From Streptomyces sp. S465 (GTDB taxonomy: Bacteria; Actinomycetota; Actinomycetes; Streptomycetales; Streptomycetaceae), in assembly GCF_026898115.1 (NCBI RefSeq), contig NZ_CP114036.1, positions 6,008,001 to 6,072,000 of the forward strand: 64,000 nucleotides of DNA, written 5' to 3'. Numbering within the stretch: the first letter of the stretch is position 1; each line of letters opens with the position of its first letter. This document shows positions 16,483-24,148 of the stretch, in pieces. A program made the translations under genes and the position numbers. The notes beneath the pieces were generated by a model. The model was not told where the DNA came from. It saw only the letters and a program-made list of their open reading frames with translations, and ran no database searches.

Positions 16483-17037
16483 TCACTCACCGGCGAGGAG
16501 GGCCACCGGGTCCAGGGTGTCCTCGCCCTTGTTCCAGTTGCAGGGGCACAGCTCGTCGGTCTGGAGGGCGTCCAGCACCCGCAGGACCTCCTTGGGGTTA
16601 CGGCCCACGGAACCGGCCGTCACCATGGTGAACTGGATCTCGTTGTTCTGGTCCACGATGAACACGGCACGCTGCGCGAAGCCGTCCTCGCCCTCGATGC
16701 CGAGCGCGCGCATCAGCTCGTGCTTGGAGTCGGCCATCATCGGGAAGGGCAGGTCGCGCAGGTCGGGGTGGTCCTTGCGCCAGGCGTGGTGGACGAACTC
16801 GGAGTCGCCGGAGAAGCCCAGGATCTGGGCGTCACGGTCGGCGAACTCGTCGTTCAGCTTGCCGAAGGCCGCGATCTCGGTCGGGCACACGAAGGTGAAG
16901 TCCTTGGGCCACGCGAAGACGATCTTCCACTTGCCCTCGTAGGTCTTGTGGTTGATCTGCTCGAACTCCTTGCCGCTCTCCAGCGACACGCAGGCGGTCA
17001 GATCGTACTCGGGGAACTTGTCACCGACAGTGAGCAC
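16483..17037 (-). CDS. ahpC: Peroxiredoxin AhpC
   Basis: A 2-Cys peroxiredoxin of 184 residues reducing hydrogen and alkyl peroxides. The peroxidatic Cys51 lies in DFTFVCPTEI, and the resolving region is the double-cysteine motif ELCPCNW near residue 166. The middle carries LGFSGDSEFVHHAWR and DLPFPMMADSKHEL. The true start is GTG at 17037 with AAGGAG just upstream; the longer open frame runs through the promoter. The leader contains a hairpin and the intergenic region is shared with divergent oxyR, so peroxide induction through OxyR is expected. Confidence 0.96.
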   Translation of the reverse strand: MLTVGDKFPEYDLTACVSLESGKEFEQINHKTYEGKWKIVFAWPKDFTFVCPTEIAAFGKLNDEFADRDAQILGFSGDSEFVHHAWRKDHPDLRDLPFPMMADSKHELMRALGIEGEDGFAQRAVFIVDQNNEIQFTMVTAGSVGRNPKEVLRVLDALQTDELCPCNWNKGEDTLDPVALLAGE

Positions 17038-17176
17038 GCGCACTCCTTGCAGCTTTCGCGTAGGAAAAACCCCATCATCCGGGTTTTCCTGGGGTTGGAC
17101 GGTTCCTACCTTGGCACAGAGTGCATTGATCAGTGAAATAGCTAGACTCGGTGAGGTTGATTGGAGGTGGCTATCA
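17038..17176. promoter_or_regulatory. ahpC-oxyR divergent control region with leader hairpin
   Basis: The 139-bp gap between divergent ahpC and oxyR. On the ahpC side, AGGAAAAACCC (17062-17073) can pair with GGGTTTTCCT (17081-17090) to form a leader hairpin about 25 bases before the ahpC start. Toward oxyR there is a TAGCTA palindrome at 17139-17144, embedded in ATAG at 17138-17141, and a CTAT at 17171. These are half-sites of the type OxyR proteins recognise (ATAG...CTAT), but the spacing is not canonical. The oxyR ribosome binding site GGAGGT is at 17164-17169. Confidence 0.5.
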
Positions 17177-18136
17177 GTGGCCGCATCAGCCACACCGGCC
17201 GGCAAACCACGGCAGCCCAGCATTCCCCAGCTCAGGGCCTTCGTCGCGGTCGCGGAGCAGCTGCACTTCCGCGATGCCGCGGCCGCCATCGGGATGAGCC
17301 AGCCCGCGCTCTCGGGCGCCGTCGCCGCGCTCGAGGAGACACTCGGTGTCCAGCTGCTCGAGCGTACGACGCGCAAGGTGCTGCTCAGTCCGGCGGGGGA
17401 GCGGCTCGCGGCACGGGCACGCACCGTGCTGGAGGCGGTCGGGGAGCTGCTGGAGGAGGCCGAGGCGGCGCGGGCGCCCTTCACCGGCGTCCTGCGGCTG
17501 GGGGTGATCCCGACCGTGGCGCCGTATCTGCTGCCGACCGTGCTGCGGCTGGTGCACGAGCGCTATCCCCGGCTCGATCTCCAGGTCCACGAGGAGCAGA
17601 CCGCCTCACTGCTGGACGGGCTGTCCCACGGCCGCCTGGACCTGCTGCTGCTCGCGGTGCCACTGGGCGCGCCCGGAGTGGTCGAACTGCCACTGTTCGA
17701 CGAGGACTTCGTCCTGGTCACGCCGCAGGACCACTGGCTGGGCGGACGCGACGACATCCCCCGCGAGGCGCTCAAGGAACTGGATCTGCTGCTGCTCGAC
17801 GAGGGCCACTGCCTGCGCGACCAGGCCCTGGACATCTGCCGTGAGGCGGGCCGCCCCGAAGGCGCCCCGGTGACCACCAGCGCCGCCGGGCTCTCCACCC
17901 TGGTGCAGCTCGTCGCGGGCGGCCTCGGAGTGACGCTGCTGCCGCGCACCGCGCTGCGAGTGGAGACCGGCCGTAACGACCGCTTGGCCACCGGCGACTT
18001 CGCCGACCCGGCGCCCGCCCGCCGGATAGCCCTGGCCATGCGCGCGGGCGCGGCCCGCGCGGAGGAGTTCGAGACGCTCGCGGAGGCGCTACGGGATGCG
18101 CTGCGGCCACTGCCGGTACGGGTCGCCCGGGGGTGA
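17177..18136 (+). CDS. oxyR: OxyR, LysR-type peroxide sensor
   Basis: A 319-residue LysR-type regulator. A winged helix-turn-helix at residues 15-75 (LRAFVAVAEQLHFRDAAAAI, MSQPALSGAVAALEETLG) precedes the inducer domain. It carries two cysteines nine residues apart, C212 and C221 (DEGHCLRDQALDICREAG), the same spacing as the redox pair C199/C208 of Escherichia coli OxyR, which form a disulphide on oxidation. Start GTG 17177 is set by GGAGGT eight bases upstream. Divergent orientation next to ahpC-ahpD supports autoregulation and control of that operon. Confidence 0.95.
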   Translation: MAASATPAGKPRQPSIPQLRAFVAVAEQLHFRDAAAAIGMSQPALSGAVAALEETLGVQLLERTTRKVLLSPAGERLAARARTVLEAVGELLEEAEAARAPFTGVLRLGVIPTVAPYLLPTVLRLVHERYPRLDLQVHEEQTASLLDGLSHGRLDLLLLAVPLGAPGVVELPLFDEDFVLVTPQDHWLGGRDDIPREALKELDLLLLDEGHCLRDQALDICREAGRPEGAPVTTSAAGLSTLVQLVAGGLGVTLLPRTALRVETGRNDRLATGDFADPAPARRIALAMRAGAARAEEFETLAEALRDALRPLPVRVARG

Positions 18137-18153
18137 GCGTCAGGGGCTGAGCG

Positions 18154-18759
18154 TCAGAGGCGCCCGGTGGTGAGGATCGCCGCCACGTCCAGGGTGACTT
18201 CGGCGCCGATCGACTCCGGGAGCGCGATGTGCTCACCTGGGGCGTAGACGCGGTGGTGGTCGTATTCGTTGGCGATGGGATCCGTCAGGACGTGGATGCG
18301 CTGCTTCATGCGGTTGACGATCACATAGACGGGGACCTTGGCGATCGCGTAGGCGGCGACCTTGGTCTTGAGATCGTTGCCGATGTTGTTGGAGGTGACC
18401 TCCAGGACCAGCCGGAAGACCGCCGGGTCGTAGCAGTTTGCCCTGATGTGGTGATCCCGGTAATCGGCGTCGACGATGGTGAGATCCGGGATCGCGTAGT
18501 CGAACGGCCCGTCCGGCAGCCAGATTCCGAGCGCCTGGATCACCCGGGACGTCTGCCCGTGCAGCCCGGCGGCGTAAAACGGCAGCATGAGATCGGACAA
18601 CGCATCACCATGGGGGCCGTCGGGCGGTGGTGTCACGGTGATTTCTCCCCCGATGATCTCGACGCGGTAGCCGGGGAGCATGCCGGAGAGCCGCTCGGCT
18701 TCGTCGAGCAGATTCCGCCCCGGAACGTCACGGGGGTACTCGACCGCTGCGGCAGACAT
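18154..18759 (-). CDS. Uma2 family (DUF820) restriction-endonuclease-fold protein
   Basis: A 201-residue Uma2-family protein with the PD-(D/E)xK nuclease-type core: YRVEIIGGEITVTPPP near the N-terminus, AIPDLTIVDADY (the PD), LVLEVTSNN (the E/D-x-x position) and DLKTKVAAYAIAKVPVYVIV with the lysine. A C-terminal beta part resembles the usual LPESIGAEVTLDV ending. Streptomyces genomes hold many paralogues; another lies at 59161. Biological role is unknown and no toxin-antitoxin or restriction partner is adjacent. It is convergent with oxyR across 17 bp. Confidence 0.88.
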   Translation of the reverse strand: MSAAAVEYPRDVPGRNLLDEAERLSGMLPGYRVEIIGGEITVTPPPDGPHGDALSDLMLPFYAAGLHGQTSRVIQALGIWLPDGPFDYAIPDLTIVDADYRDHHIRANCYDPAVFRLVLEVTSNNIGNDLKTKVAAYAIAKVPVYVIVNRMKQRIHVLTDPIANEYDHHRVYAPGEHIALPESIGAEVTLDVAAILTTGRL

Positions 18760-18873
18760 GGCGCCTCCTGGTGGCTGGTGTCGAGGCCATCATCGTAGGC
18801 CGCAACCACCGGAAGGATCCCCTCTGCCGGGCTTCACCCGGACGGGTGGCATAACCGCCGAGAACAGCGGCAA

Positions 18874-18905
18874 GGGGGCCGTTCCCGCAGGTGGGAACGG
18901 CCCCC
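18874..18905 (-). terminator. Terminator after the ABC transporter operon
   Basis: A perfect 13-bp stem GGGGGCCGTTCCC (arms 18874-18886 and 18893-18905) with a six-base loop lies just past the permease stop. Confidence 0.9.
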
Positions 18906-18929
18906 GGTGTGGGCGCGGCGGAACGGGGA

Positions 18930-21332
18930 CTACTCCGTCCGCAGGCCCTCCGGCCGCATCATCCGCCACAGCGGCGGCAGGCTGACCAGGGTCACCAGCA
19001 GGATGACGCCGGCGCCGATGCCCGTCATGGCGCCGAGTCCGGCCCAGTCCACGGTCAGCGGCTGGCCGGCCATCTTCAGCAGCAGCATGCCCAGCGCCAG
19101 CCCGCCCGCGACCGACAGCGCCAGTCCCAGCACCACCGGGACCGCCGTCTGCCACAGCACGGACCAGCTGAGCGTGGTGCGCCGGGTGCCGAAGGCGACC
19201 AGGACGGACAGCAGCCGCTTGCGCTCGCGGAGCTGCTCCAGGGTGGTCACGATCATGCTGGCCCCGATGAGCAGCAGGGTCGCGGTCGCGCCGATGAACA
19301 GTCCGCGGCGGATGGCGGTGAACTCGTCCGACTGCTCGGTGCTGGAGAGCCGCATCACATACAGCGACGGGGAGAACTCCACGCTGGTGTTGCGCACGTA
19401 TTCGGTCGCGTCCGGCACCTTCGGGTCCACCTGGATCATGGCGGTCGCCTTCGGATCCGCCAGATCGGCGATGTCGAGGGCACCGGGGGTGGCGAAGATG
19501 CCGGTGCGCTCCTGTCCCGTCGGGTCCTTCCGGGACTTCACCACCTGGGCGGAGCGGGGGATCGTCCACAGTTTCTGGTGGTCCAGGTCCGGTATGCCCT
19601 CGTCGTCGTAGGCGAGGTTGACCTGGGCGCCCGGGTGGGCGAAGGTGTCGCCGGACCCTTCGAAAACGGGCGATTCGACGAAGAAGACATCGCCGTTCTC
19701 GCAGCTGGTGAGGCGGATCACCTCGCGCAGCGAGGGGCAGTCGGCGACGGTGAGGGCCTCCTCCGAGACGGCCGACGGGTCCGCCTTGTCGCCGTGGGTG
19801 GCGGAGACGTAGTCCTCGGTGACGCCGAGCACACCGCTCACGCCCTTGGTCGCGCGGTACCGCTCGAAGGCGTCGCGGGCCTGGGTGCCGTCGGCCACCG
19901 GGACGTTCGTCATCAGCTGGGCGCGGTTCGGGTCCTGGCCGGTCGACCTGGTGTCCTCGGCCTCCACGCCGGCGAAGAGCATCTGGAGCGCGAGGGCCCC
20001 GGCGACGGCGATCGTGATGCCGCTGACCGCGCGCGCCGCGGTGCCGCTGCTGAGCTGGAGCCGGCGGGTGGCGAGCTGCCAGGGCACCGAGCCCTTGCCG
20101 CCGAACCGTTCCACCACGGCCTCGACGACCCAGGGCAGCAGTGCGGTGGTGCCGATGAGGAGCAGGACGGCGCCGGCCGCGGCCTGGTACGCCTGCCTGT
20201 CGCCGCCCCCGAAGCCGCTCGCGAGCGGCAGCAGCAGCCCCACGCCCAGCAGCGGCAGCAGCAGCCGCCACCACAGGCGCCGCCGCTTGGGGGTGGCGTT
20301 CCGCACGACGCCCAGCGGCTCGATGGCGATACCGCGCAGGGCGACCAGGGTGACGACGACGGCGAGGGCGGGCACGGCCACCGCGATCACCAGGGCGAGC
20401 GGGAGGGACGGCCGGACGTCGGAGGTGAAGAAGCTGATGTCCCACAGCGTGAGGCCGCCGATCACCTCCCGTGCCAGCAGGAACAGTCCGGTGCCGACGG
20501 TGAGCCCCAGCAGGGCACCGAAGAGCGACTCACCGGCGGCGATCCGGCGGGTCATATGGACGTCGGCGCCCACCAGCCGCAGCGCGGCCAGCCTCCGGTC
20601 GCGCCGCTCGCCGCCGAAGCGGGCGGCGGTGGCGATGAAGATGAGCACCGGCAGCAGCAGCACCACACAGCCCACGATGATCAGCAGCAGCAGCGCGGGG
20701 TTCAGGGGCTCGTCCCCGTGGTCCCCGTTGCCCCAGTGGTCGATGTGGTACGAGGCGCCGACCCGCTCGAGCGTCTTCTGGCTGACTCCCGCGTAATAGA
20801 GGAACTCGGCCGGGCCGGCCAGCCCGCTGTCGCCGATCACCCCGGCGGTGCGGTACGGGAAGCGCTCCCGGAGCAGTGTGCCCTCGTCGGAGTCGAGCAG
20901 CTGCTTCAGCGCGGGCGAGACCCACATCTCACCGGGGGCCGGGAACCGGTCGACACCCGGCGGCGCGGGCAGTGCGTCGCGGTCGCCGTCGCCGTCGGGG
21001 GCCAGGATGAAGCCGCCGATGTCCCGGTCGCGGTAGGTGGTGGCCGCGTCGCCGACGCCGATCGTGCCGGGGCCGGGCTTCGGCACGCTGAAGCTGTACA
21101 CGGACCGGGCGTCGGTCCGCTCGCCGCGCAGTGCGTGCGCGGTGGGGATGGAGGCGGCGAGCAGCAGCAGCGCCACGCCGAGGCCGACGCCCACCGCCGT
21201 CATGACCGTCCTGGCCCAGCTCTCCCGCCCGCCGTTGACCGCGAAGCGCGCGCCCATGGTGAGGTCGGCGGCCCAGCGGGCGGTGGAGGCGCGGCCGCCG
21301 GGCTCCGCCGGCGGGGCGTCCTGGCCGGTCAT
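18930..21332 (-). CDS. FtsX-like ABC transporter permease
   Basis: An 800-residue permease with the duplicated FtsX/MacB layout. An N-terminal helix (VMTAVGVGLGVALLLLAASI) precedes a large extracytoplasmic domain of about 180 residues. Three clustered helices with a coupling segment (LAALRLVGADVHMTRRIAAG) follow, then central helices, a second extracytoplasmic domain of about 210 residues and a final three-helix bundle containing LSVLVAFGTRRTTLSWSVLW. Such permeases work with a cognate ATPase in lipid or peptide export, antibiotic resistance or envelope sensing. The ATG overlaps the ATPase stop by four bases. The regulator upstream is PadR-like, which in related operons senses the transported drug or lipid. 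Confidence 0.92.
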   Translation of the reverse strand: MTGQDAPPAEPGGRASTARWAADLTMGARFAVNGGRESWARTVMTAVGVGLGVALLLLAASIPTAHALRGERTDARSVYSFSVPKPGPGTIGVGDAATTYRDRDIGGFILAPDGDGDRDALPAPPGVDRFPAPGEMWVSPALKQLLDSDEGTLLRERFPYRTAGVIGDSGLAGPAEFLYYAGVSQKTLERVGASYHIDHWGNGDHGDEPLNPALLLLIIVGCVVLLLPVLIFIATAARFGGERRDRRLAALRLVGADVHMTRRIAAGESLFGALLGLTVGTGLFLLAREVIGGLTLWDISFFTSDVRPSLPLALVIAVAVPALAVVVTLVALRGIAIEPLGVVRNATPKRRRLWWRLLLPLLGVGLLLPLASGFGGGDRQAYQAAAGAVLLLIGTTALLPWVVEAVVERFGGKGSVPWQLATRRLQLSSGTAARAVSGITIAVAGALALQMLFAGVEAEDTRSTGQDPNRAQLMTNVPVADGTQARDAFERYRATKGVSGVLGVTEDYVSATHGDKADPSAVSEEALTVADCPSLREVIRLTSCENGDVFFVESPVFEGSGDTFAHPGAQVNLAYDDEGIPDLDHQKLWTIPRSAQVVKSRKDPTGQERTGIFATPGALDIADLADPKATAMIQVDPKVPDATEYVRNTSVEFSPSLYVMRLSSTEQSDEFTAIRRGLFIGATATLLLIGASMIVTTLEQLRERKRLLSVLVAFGTRRTTLSWSVLWQTAVPVVLGLALSVAGGLALGMLLLKMAGQPLTVDWAGLGAMTGIGAGVILLVTLVSLPPLWRMMRPEGLRTE

Positions 21333-22015
21333 CGGACCCCCGCCATGTTCCGGGCCTTGCCGTCGCGGACGACGATCTCGCGGTCGGAGTAGGCGGCGAC
21401 CCGGGCCTCGTGGGTGACCAGGACCACGGCGGTACGGGTGTCCCGGGCGGCCTCGGTCAGCAGCTCCATCACCCGCTCCCCGTTGAGCGAGTCCAGGGCG
21501 CCGGTCGGCTCGTCGGCGAACAGCACCCGCGGCCCGGTGACCAGCGACCGGGCGACGGCGACCCGCTGCCCCTGGCCGCCGGAGACCTCGCCGGGCCGCT
21601 TGTGCGCCACGCCGGCGACCTCCAGCCGCTCCAGCCAGGCCGCCGCCCGGGTCTCGGCCTCCTTGCGCTTGGTGCCGTTCAGCCGCAGCGGCAGCGCGAC
21701 GTTCTCCACGCAGGTCAGCTCGGGGACCAGCTGGCCGAACTGGAAGACGAAGCCGAACTCGCCGCGGCGCAGCCCGCTGCGCTCGCTGTCCGACATGGCG
21801 GTCAGCTCGCGCCCGTTGTAGTGGACGGTGCCGGAGTCCGGCTTCACGATTCCCGCCAGGCAGTGCAGCAGCGTCGACTTGCCGGAGCCGGAGGGGCCCA
21901 TGACGGCGACGACCTCGCCGGGGTTGATGGCGAAGTCCGCGCCGTCCAGGGCGGGGGTGTGGCCGTACGTCTTGTGCAGGGACGTGGCGATCAGCAGGGA
22001 GCCTGCCGTGGTCAT
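21329..22015 (-). CDS. ABC transporter ATP-binding protein (MacB/LolD type)
   Basis: A 228-residue nucleotide-binding subunit with Walker A GPSGSGKSTLLH, a Q-loop in GFVFQFGQL, signature VSGGQGQRVAVARSL, Walker B RVLFADEPTGALDS and switch histidine in VLVTHEARVA. The signature has Gln in place of the more common Glu/Gln variation (SGGQGQ), normal for this class. It overlaps the permease start and its own start overlaps the PadR stop, making a tightly coupled three-gene operon. Confidence 0.95.
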   Translation of the reverse strand: MTTAGSLLIATSLHKTYGHTPALDGADFAINPGEVVAVMGPSGSGKSTLLHCLAGIVKPDSGTVHYNGRELTAMSDSERSGLRRGEFGFVFQFGQLVPELTCVENVALPLRLNGTKRKEAETRAAAWLERLEVAGVAHKRPGEVSGGQGQRVAVARSLVTGPRVLFADEPTGALDSLNGERVMELLTEAARDTRTAVVLVTHEARVAAYSDREIVVRDGKARNMAGVR

Positions 22016-22536
22016 GAACGCACCGCCTTGGCGAGTTGGCCGAGGCGGGCAGCGGTGAGTTCCAGCCAGCGCAGATCGGCCTCGAGGTGGAAGAGAGCGT
22101 GGTCGCAGATGAGTTGGTCGCTGAGGTCGCCGCCGTGCTTGCGCTGCGTCAGCTCGCGCATCAGCCGCAGGTGTTCGGCGCGCTGGACGTCGAGCAGATC
22201 GGCGGCGTCGCGCCCGGTGAGCAGGGCGATGACGACCTTGGTGTAGAGGACCGACTGGAGGTACGGCTCGGGCTTCTCGGGCTCGGCGAGCCAGTGCTCC
22301 ACGTCGGTGATGCCCGCGTCGGTGATGGCGTAGCGCTTGCGCTCCGGGCCGCCTCCGTGCTCGATGCCGTCGACCTCCACCAGGCCGTTCTTCAGCAGCC
22401 TGGACATGGTCGAGTAGACCTGCCCGTAGTGGAGCGGGCGGTCGTGTCCGAATCGTTCGTCGAAGGCCCGCTTCAGGTCATAGCCGTGGCGCGGGCCGCC
22501 TTCCAGGAGTCCGAGCAGGGTGTGGCCAATTGACAT
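22012..22536 (-). CDS. PadR family transcriptional regulator
   Basis: A 174-residue PadR-type repressor. The winged helix is seen in IGHTLLGLLEGGPRHGYDLK, GQVYSTMSRLLKNGLVEVDG and RKRYAITDAGITDVEHWL, followed by the C-terminal dimerisation helices of the PadR-s2/Vir type. The ATG at 22536 is preferred; an in-frame GTG lies at 22545. First gene of the operon regulator-ATPase-permease; such regulators usually repress their own operon, which fits the inverted repeat just upstream. Confidence 0.9.
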   Translation of the reverse strand: MSIGHTLLGLLEGGPRHGYDLKRAFDERFGHDRPLHYGQVYSTMSRLLKNGLVEVDGIEHGGGPERKRYAITDAGITDVEHWLAEPEKPEPYLQSVLYTKVVIALLTGRDAADLLDVQRAEHLRLMRELTQRKHGGDLSDQLICDHALFHLEADLRWLELTAARLGQLAKAVRS

Positions 22537-22547
22537 GCGTGGCACTC

Positions 22548-22576
22548 TACACCATGCGTATACCTCGGGTGTATAG
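22548..22576 (-). promoter_or_regulatory. Candidate PadR operator/promoter
   Basis: Just upstream of padR, TATAC at 22559-22563 and GTATA at 22571-22575 form an inverted repeat with seven-base spacing. An outer pair TACACC (22549-22554) / GGTGTA (22569-22574) also pairs. AT content is locally raised. Autoregulation is inferred from position. Confidence 0.45.
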
Positions 22577-22629
22577 CTGCGGTGTACGGTGCGTTTCCGC
22601 AGGTCAGGTTGGGTCGGACGAAGTGAGGG

Positions 22630-22956
22630 CTAATCCGGTGCGCGCTCGGTGCCCGCGGTGCCGTCGGTGTCCTCCACGCCGCCCGCGCCCTCCGCGCCGT
22701 CCGCCCCCTCCGCGCCCTCCGCGGGCCGCCGGGGCGGGCGGCCCCGGCGGGGGATCGGGCGCGCCGCGCGGGGCAGCCGGCCCGCCTCCGCGAGCGCCTT
22801 GCGCAGCAGGAACTCGATCTGCGCGTTGGCGCTGCGCAGTTCGTCGTCGGCCCACCGCGCGAGGGCGTCGTGGACGGCCGGGTCGAGCCGCAGCAGCATC
22901 TGCTTGCGCTGCCGCGGCTGCCGTGGCTTCCGCCCGCTCTCCTTCTCGTCCGTCAC
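22630..22956 (-). CDS. Ribbon-helix-helix-type small protein coupled to SPFH gene
   Basis: A 108-residue basic protein. Residues 1-60 look like a ribbon-helix-helix DNA-binding unit: a basic N-terminus, a strand KQMLLRLDPAVHDALARWA and a helix ELRSANAQIEFLLRKALAEAG, as in Arc/HicB-type antitoxin proteins. The remaining half is a Pro/Arg then Gly/Ala/Glu-rich disordered tail. The GTG start at 22956 overlaps the SPFH stop by four bases. No toxin gene accompanies it. Regulation of its own operon through the palindrome upstream of the SPFH gene is a reasonable inference. Confidence 0.75.
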   Translation of the reverse strand: MTDEKESGRKPRQPRQRKQMLLRLDPAVHDALARWADDELRSANAQIEFLLRKALAEAGRLPRAARPIPRRGRPPRRPAEGAEGADGAEGAGGVEDTDGTAGTERAPD

Positions 22957-23912
22957 TGGTACAGCGTGCCGGTATTCAGAACGGGCTGCGGGGAGCGGTC
23001 CCCGCAGAGCACCACCATCAGATTGCTGACCATCGCCGCCTTGCGCTCCTCGTCCAGCACCACGATCTCCTCCTCGGTGATCCGGGCCAGCGCCGCCTCG
23101 ACCATGCCGACCGCGCCTTCCACGATCTCCCGGCGCGCGGCCACCACCGCGCCCGCCTGCTGGCGCTGGAGCATCGCGGAGGCGATCTCCGGGGCGTAGG
23201 CGAGGTGGGTGAAGCGCGATTCGATGATGCGGACCCCGGCCGCCTCGACCCGGGCGTGCAGTTCGACGGCGAGCTTCTCGGTGATCTCCTCGGCGTTGCC
23301 GCTCAGCGAGAGGGCGCCCTCCTCATGGGCGTCGTACGGGTACTCGATGGCGATGTGCCGCACCGCGGCCTCGGTCTGGGTGGCGACGAACTCCAGGAAG
23401 TCGTCCACCTCGAACATCGCCTGGGCGGTGTCCTCGACCTTCCAGACGACGACCGCGGCCAGCTCGATCGGGTTGCCGTAGGCGTCGTTGACCTTGAGCA
23501 CCGCGGTCTCGTGGTTGCGCACCCGGGTGGAGATCTTCTCGCGGCTGGTGAGCGGGTTCACCCAGCGCAGCCCGTCGGTGCGGATCGTGCCCCGGTAGCG
23601 GCCGAAGAGCTGGACCACCCGGGCCTCGCCGGGCGCGATCGTGTTGAGGCCGCCCATGGTGAGCAGCGCGGCGATGATCACCACGATGCCGGACACGATC
23701 AGCGACGTGGACCAGGCGCCCTTGTGGTCGGCGGCGACGGCGGCCCCGGCGAAGATCAGGCCCACGCCGCCCGCCAGCCCGGCCAGGCCGCCGAGCAGGG
23801 CCAGCCCGCCGCTGACGTTGCGCGCGGGCCGCTCCCGCACCCGCGGCTCCGGGAGGGGCGGTATGTCGGCCTTGTTGGTGATGTCGCCGTCGGTGGAGGT
23901 GGTGTCGGACAT
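22953..23912 (-). CDS. SPFH/Band 7 domain membrane protein
   Basis: A 319-residue flotillin/stomatin-like protein. Two N-terminal hydrophobic segments (GGLALLGGLAGLAGGVGLIF and SLIVSGIVVIIAALLTMG) precede the SPFH domain, which starts at NTIAPGEARVVQLFGRYRGT and includes LRWVNPLTSREKIS, VVWKVEDTAQAMFEVDDFLE and the helical IIESRFTHLAYAPEIASAML. Such proteins scaffold membrane microdomains and associate with proteases. The ATG at 23912 is preceded by GGGGAG; the upstream extension of the frame is not used. It is the first gene of a two-gene operon with the ribbon-helix-helix protein. Confidence 0.9.
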   Translation of the reverse strand: MSDTTSTDGDITNKADIPPLPEPRVRERPARNVSGGLALLGGLAGLAGGVGLIFAGAAVAADHKGAWSTSLIVSGIVVIIAALLTMGGLNTIAPGEARVVQLFGRYRGTIRTDGLRWVNPLTSREKISTRVRNHETAVLKVNDAYGNPIELAAVVVWKVEDTAQAMFEVDDFLEFVATQTEAAVRHIAIEYPYDAHEEGALSLSGNAEEITEKLAVELHARVEAAGVRIIESRFTHLAYAPEIASAMLQRQQAGAVVAARREIVEGAVGMVEAALARITEEEIVVLDEERKAAMVSNLMVVLCGDRSPQPVLNTGTLYQ

Positions 23913-23962
23913 GGCGGGCTCCCCGTTTCCGTTCGGTGGCGCGTTCGGTGGCGCGCTCGGTG

Positions 23963-23982
23963 GTGTATCAAAGTGATAGCAC
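23963..23982 (-). promoter_or_regulatory. Palindromic operator upstream of the SPFH operon
   Basis: The 13-bp inverted repeat TATCA-AAG-TGATA (23966-23978) is extended by GTG and CAC at the edges and lies about 55 bp upstream of the SPFH start codon. Its AT-richness contrasts with the surroundings. The partner gene encodes a ribbon-helix-helix protein, a class that binds such short palindromes. Confidence 0.6.
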
Positions 23983-24148
23983 ATTAACCCTTCCCGGCAA
24001 CCCTTTGCGCCCGTAAGCCGTCAGTTCCCGTGCAGTGGGTGCTTTTTGTCACCTCGGGAAAAAGCTTGATCGATGGGCATTTGCGGGTTGTTGCGGTGTT
24101 AGCTTCATGAGCTGGCCCGAGGGCTTACGGACTGGAGCGGCGGGAGCG

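Noticed and set aside
18154..18759. Restriction-modification or toxin-antitoxin role for the Uma2 proteins
   Set aside because: No methyltransferase, specificity subunit or antitoxin lies beside either copy.
22530..23987. Long plus-strand frame across the SPFH gene
   Set aside because: Low-complexity shadow; the minus strand carries recognisable SPFH and ribbon-helix-helix proteins.
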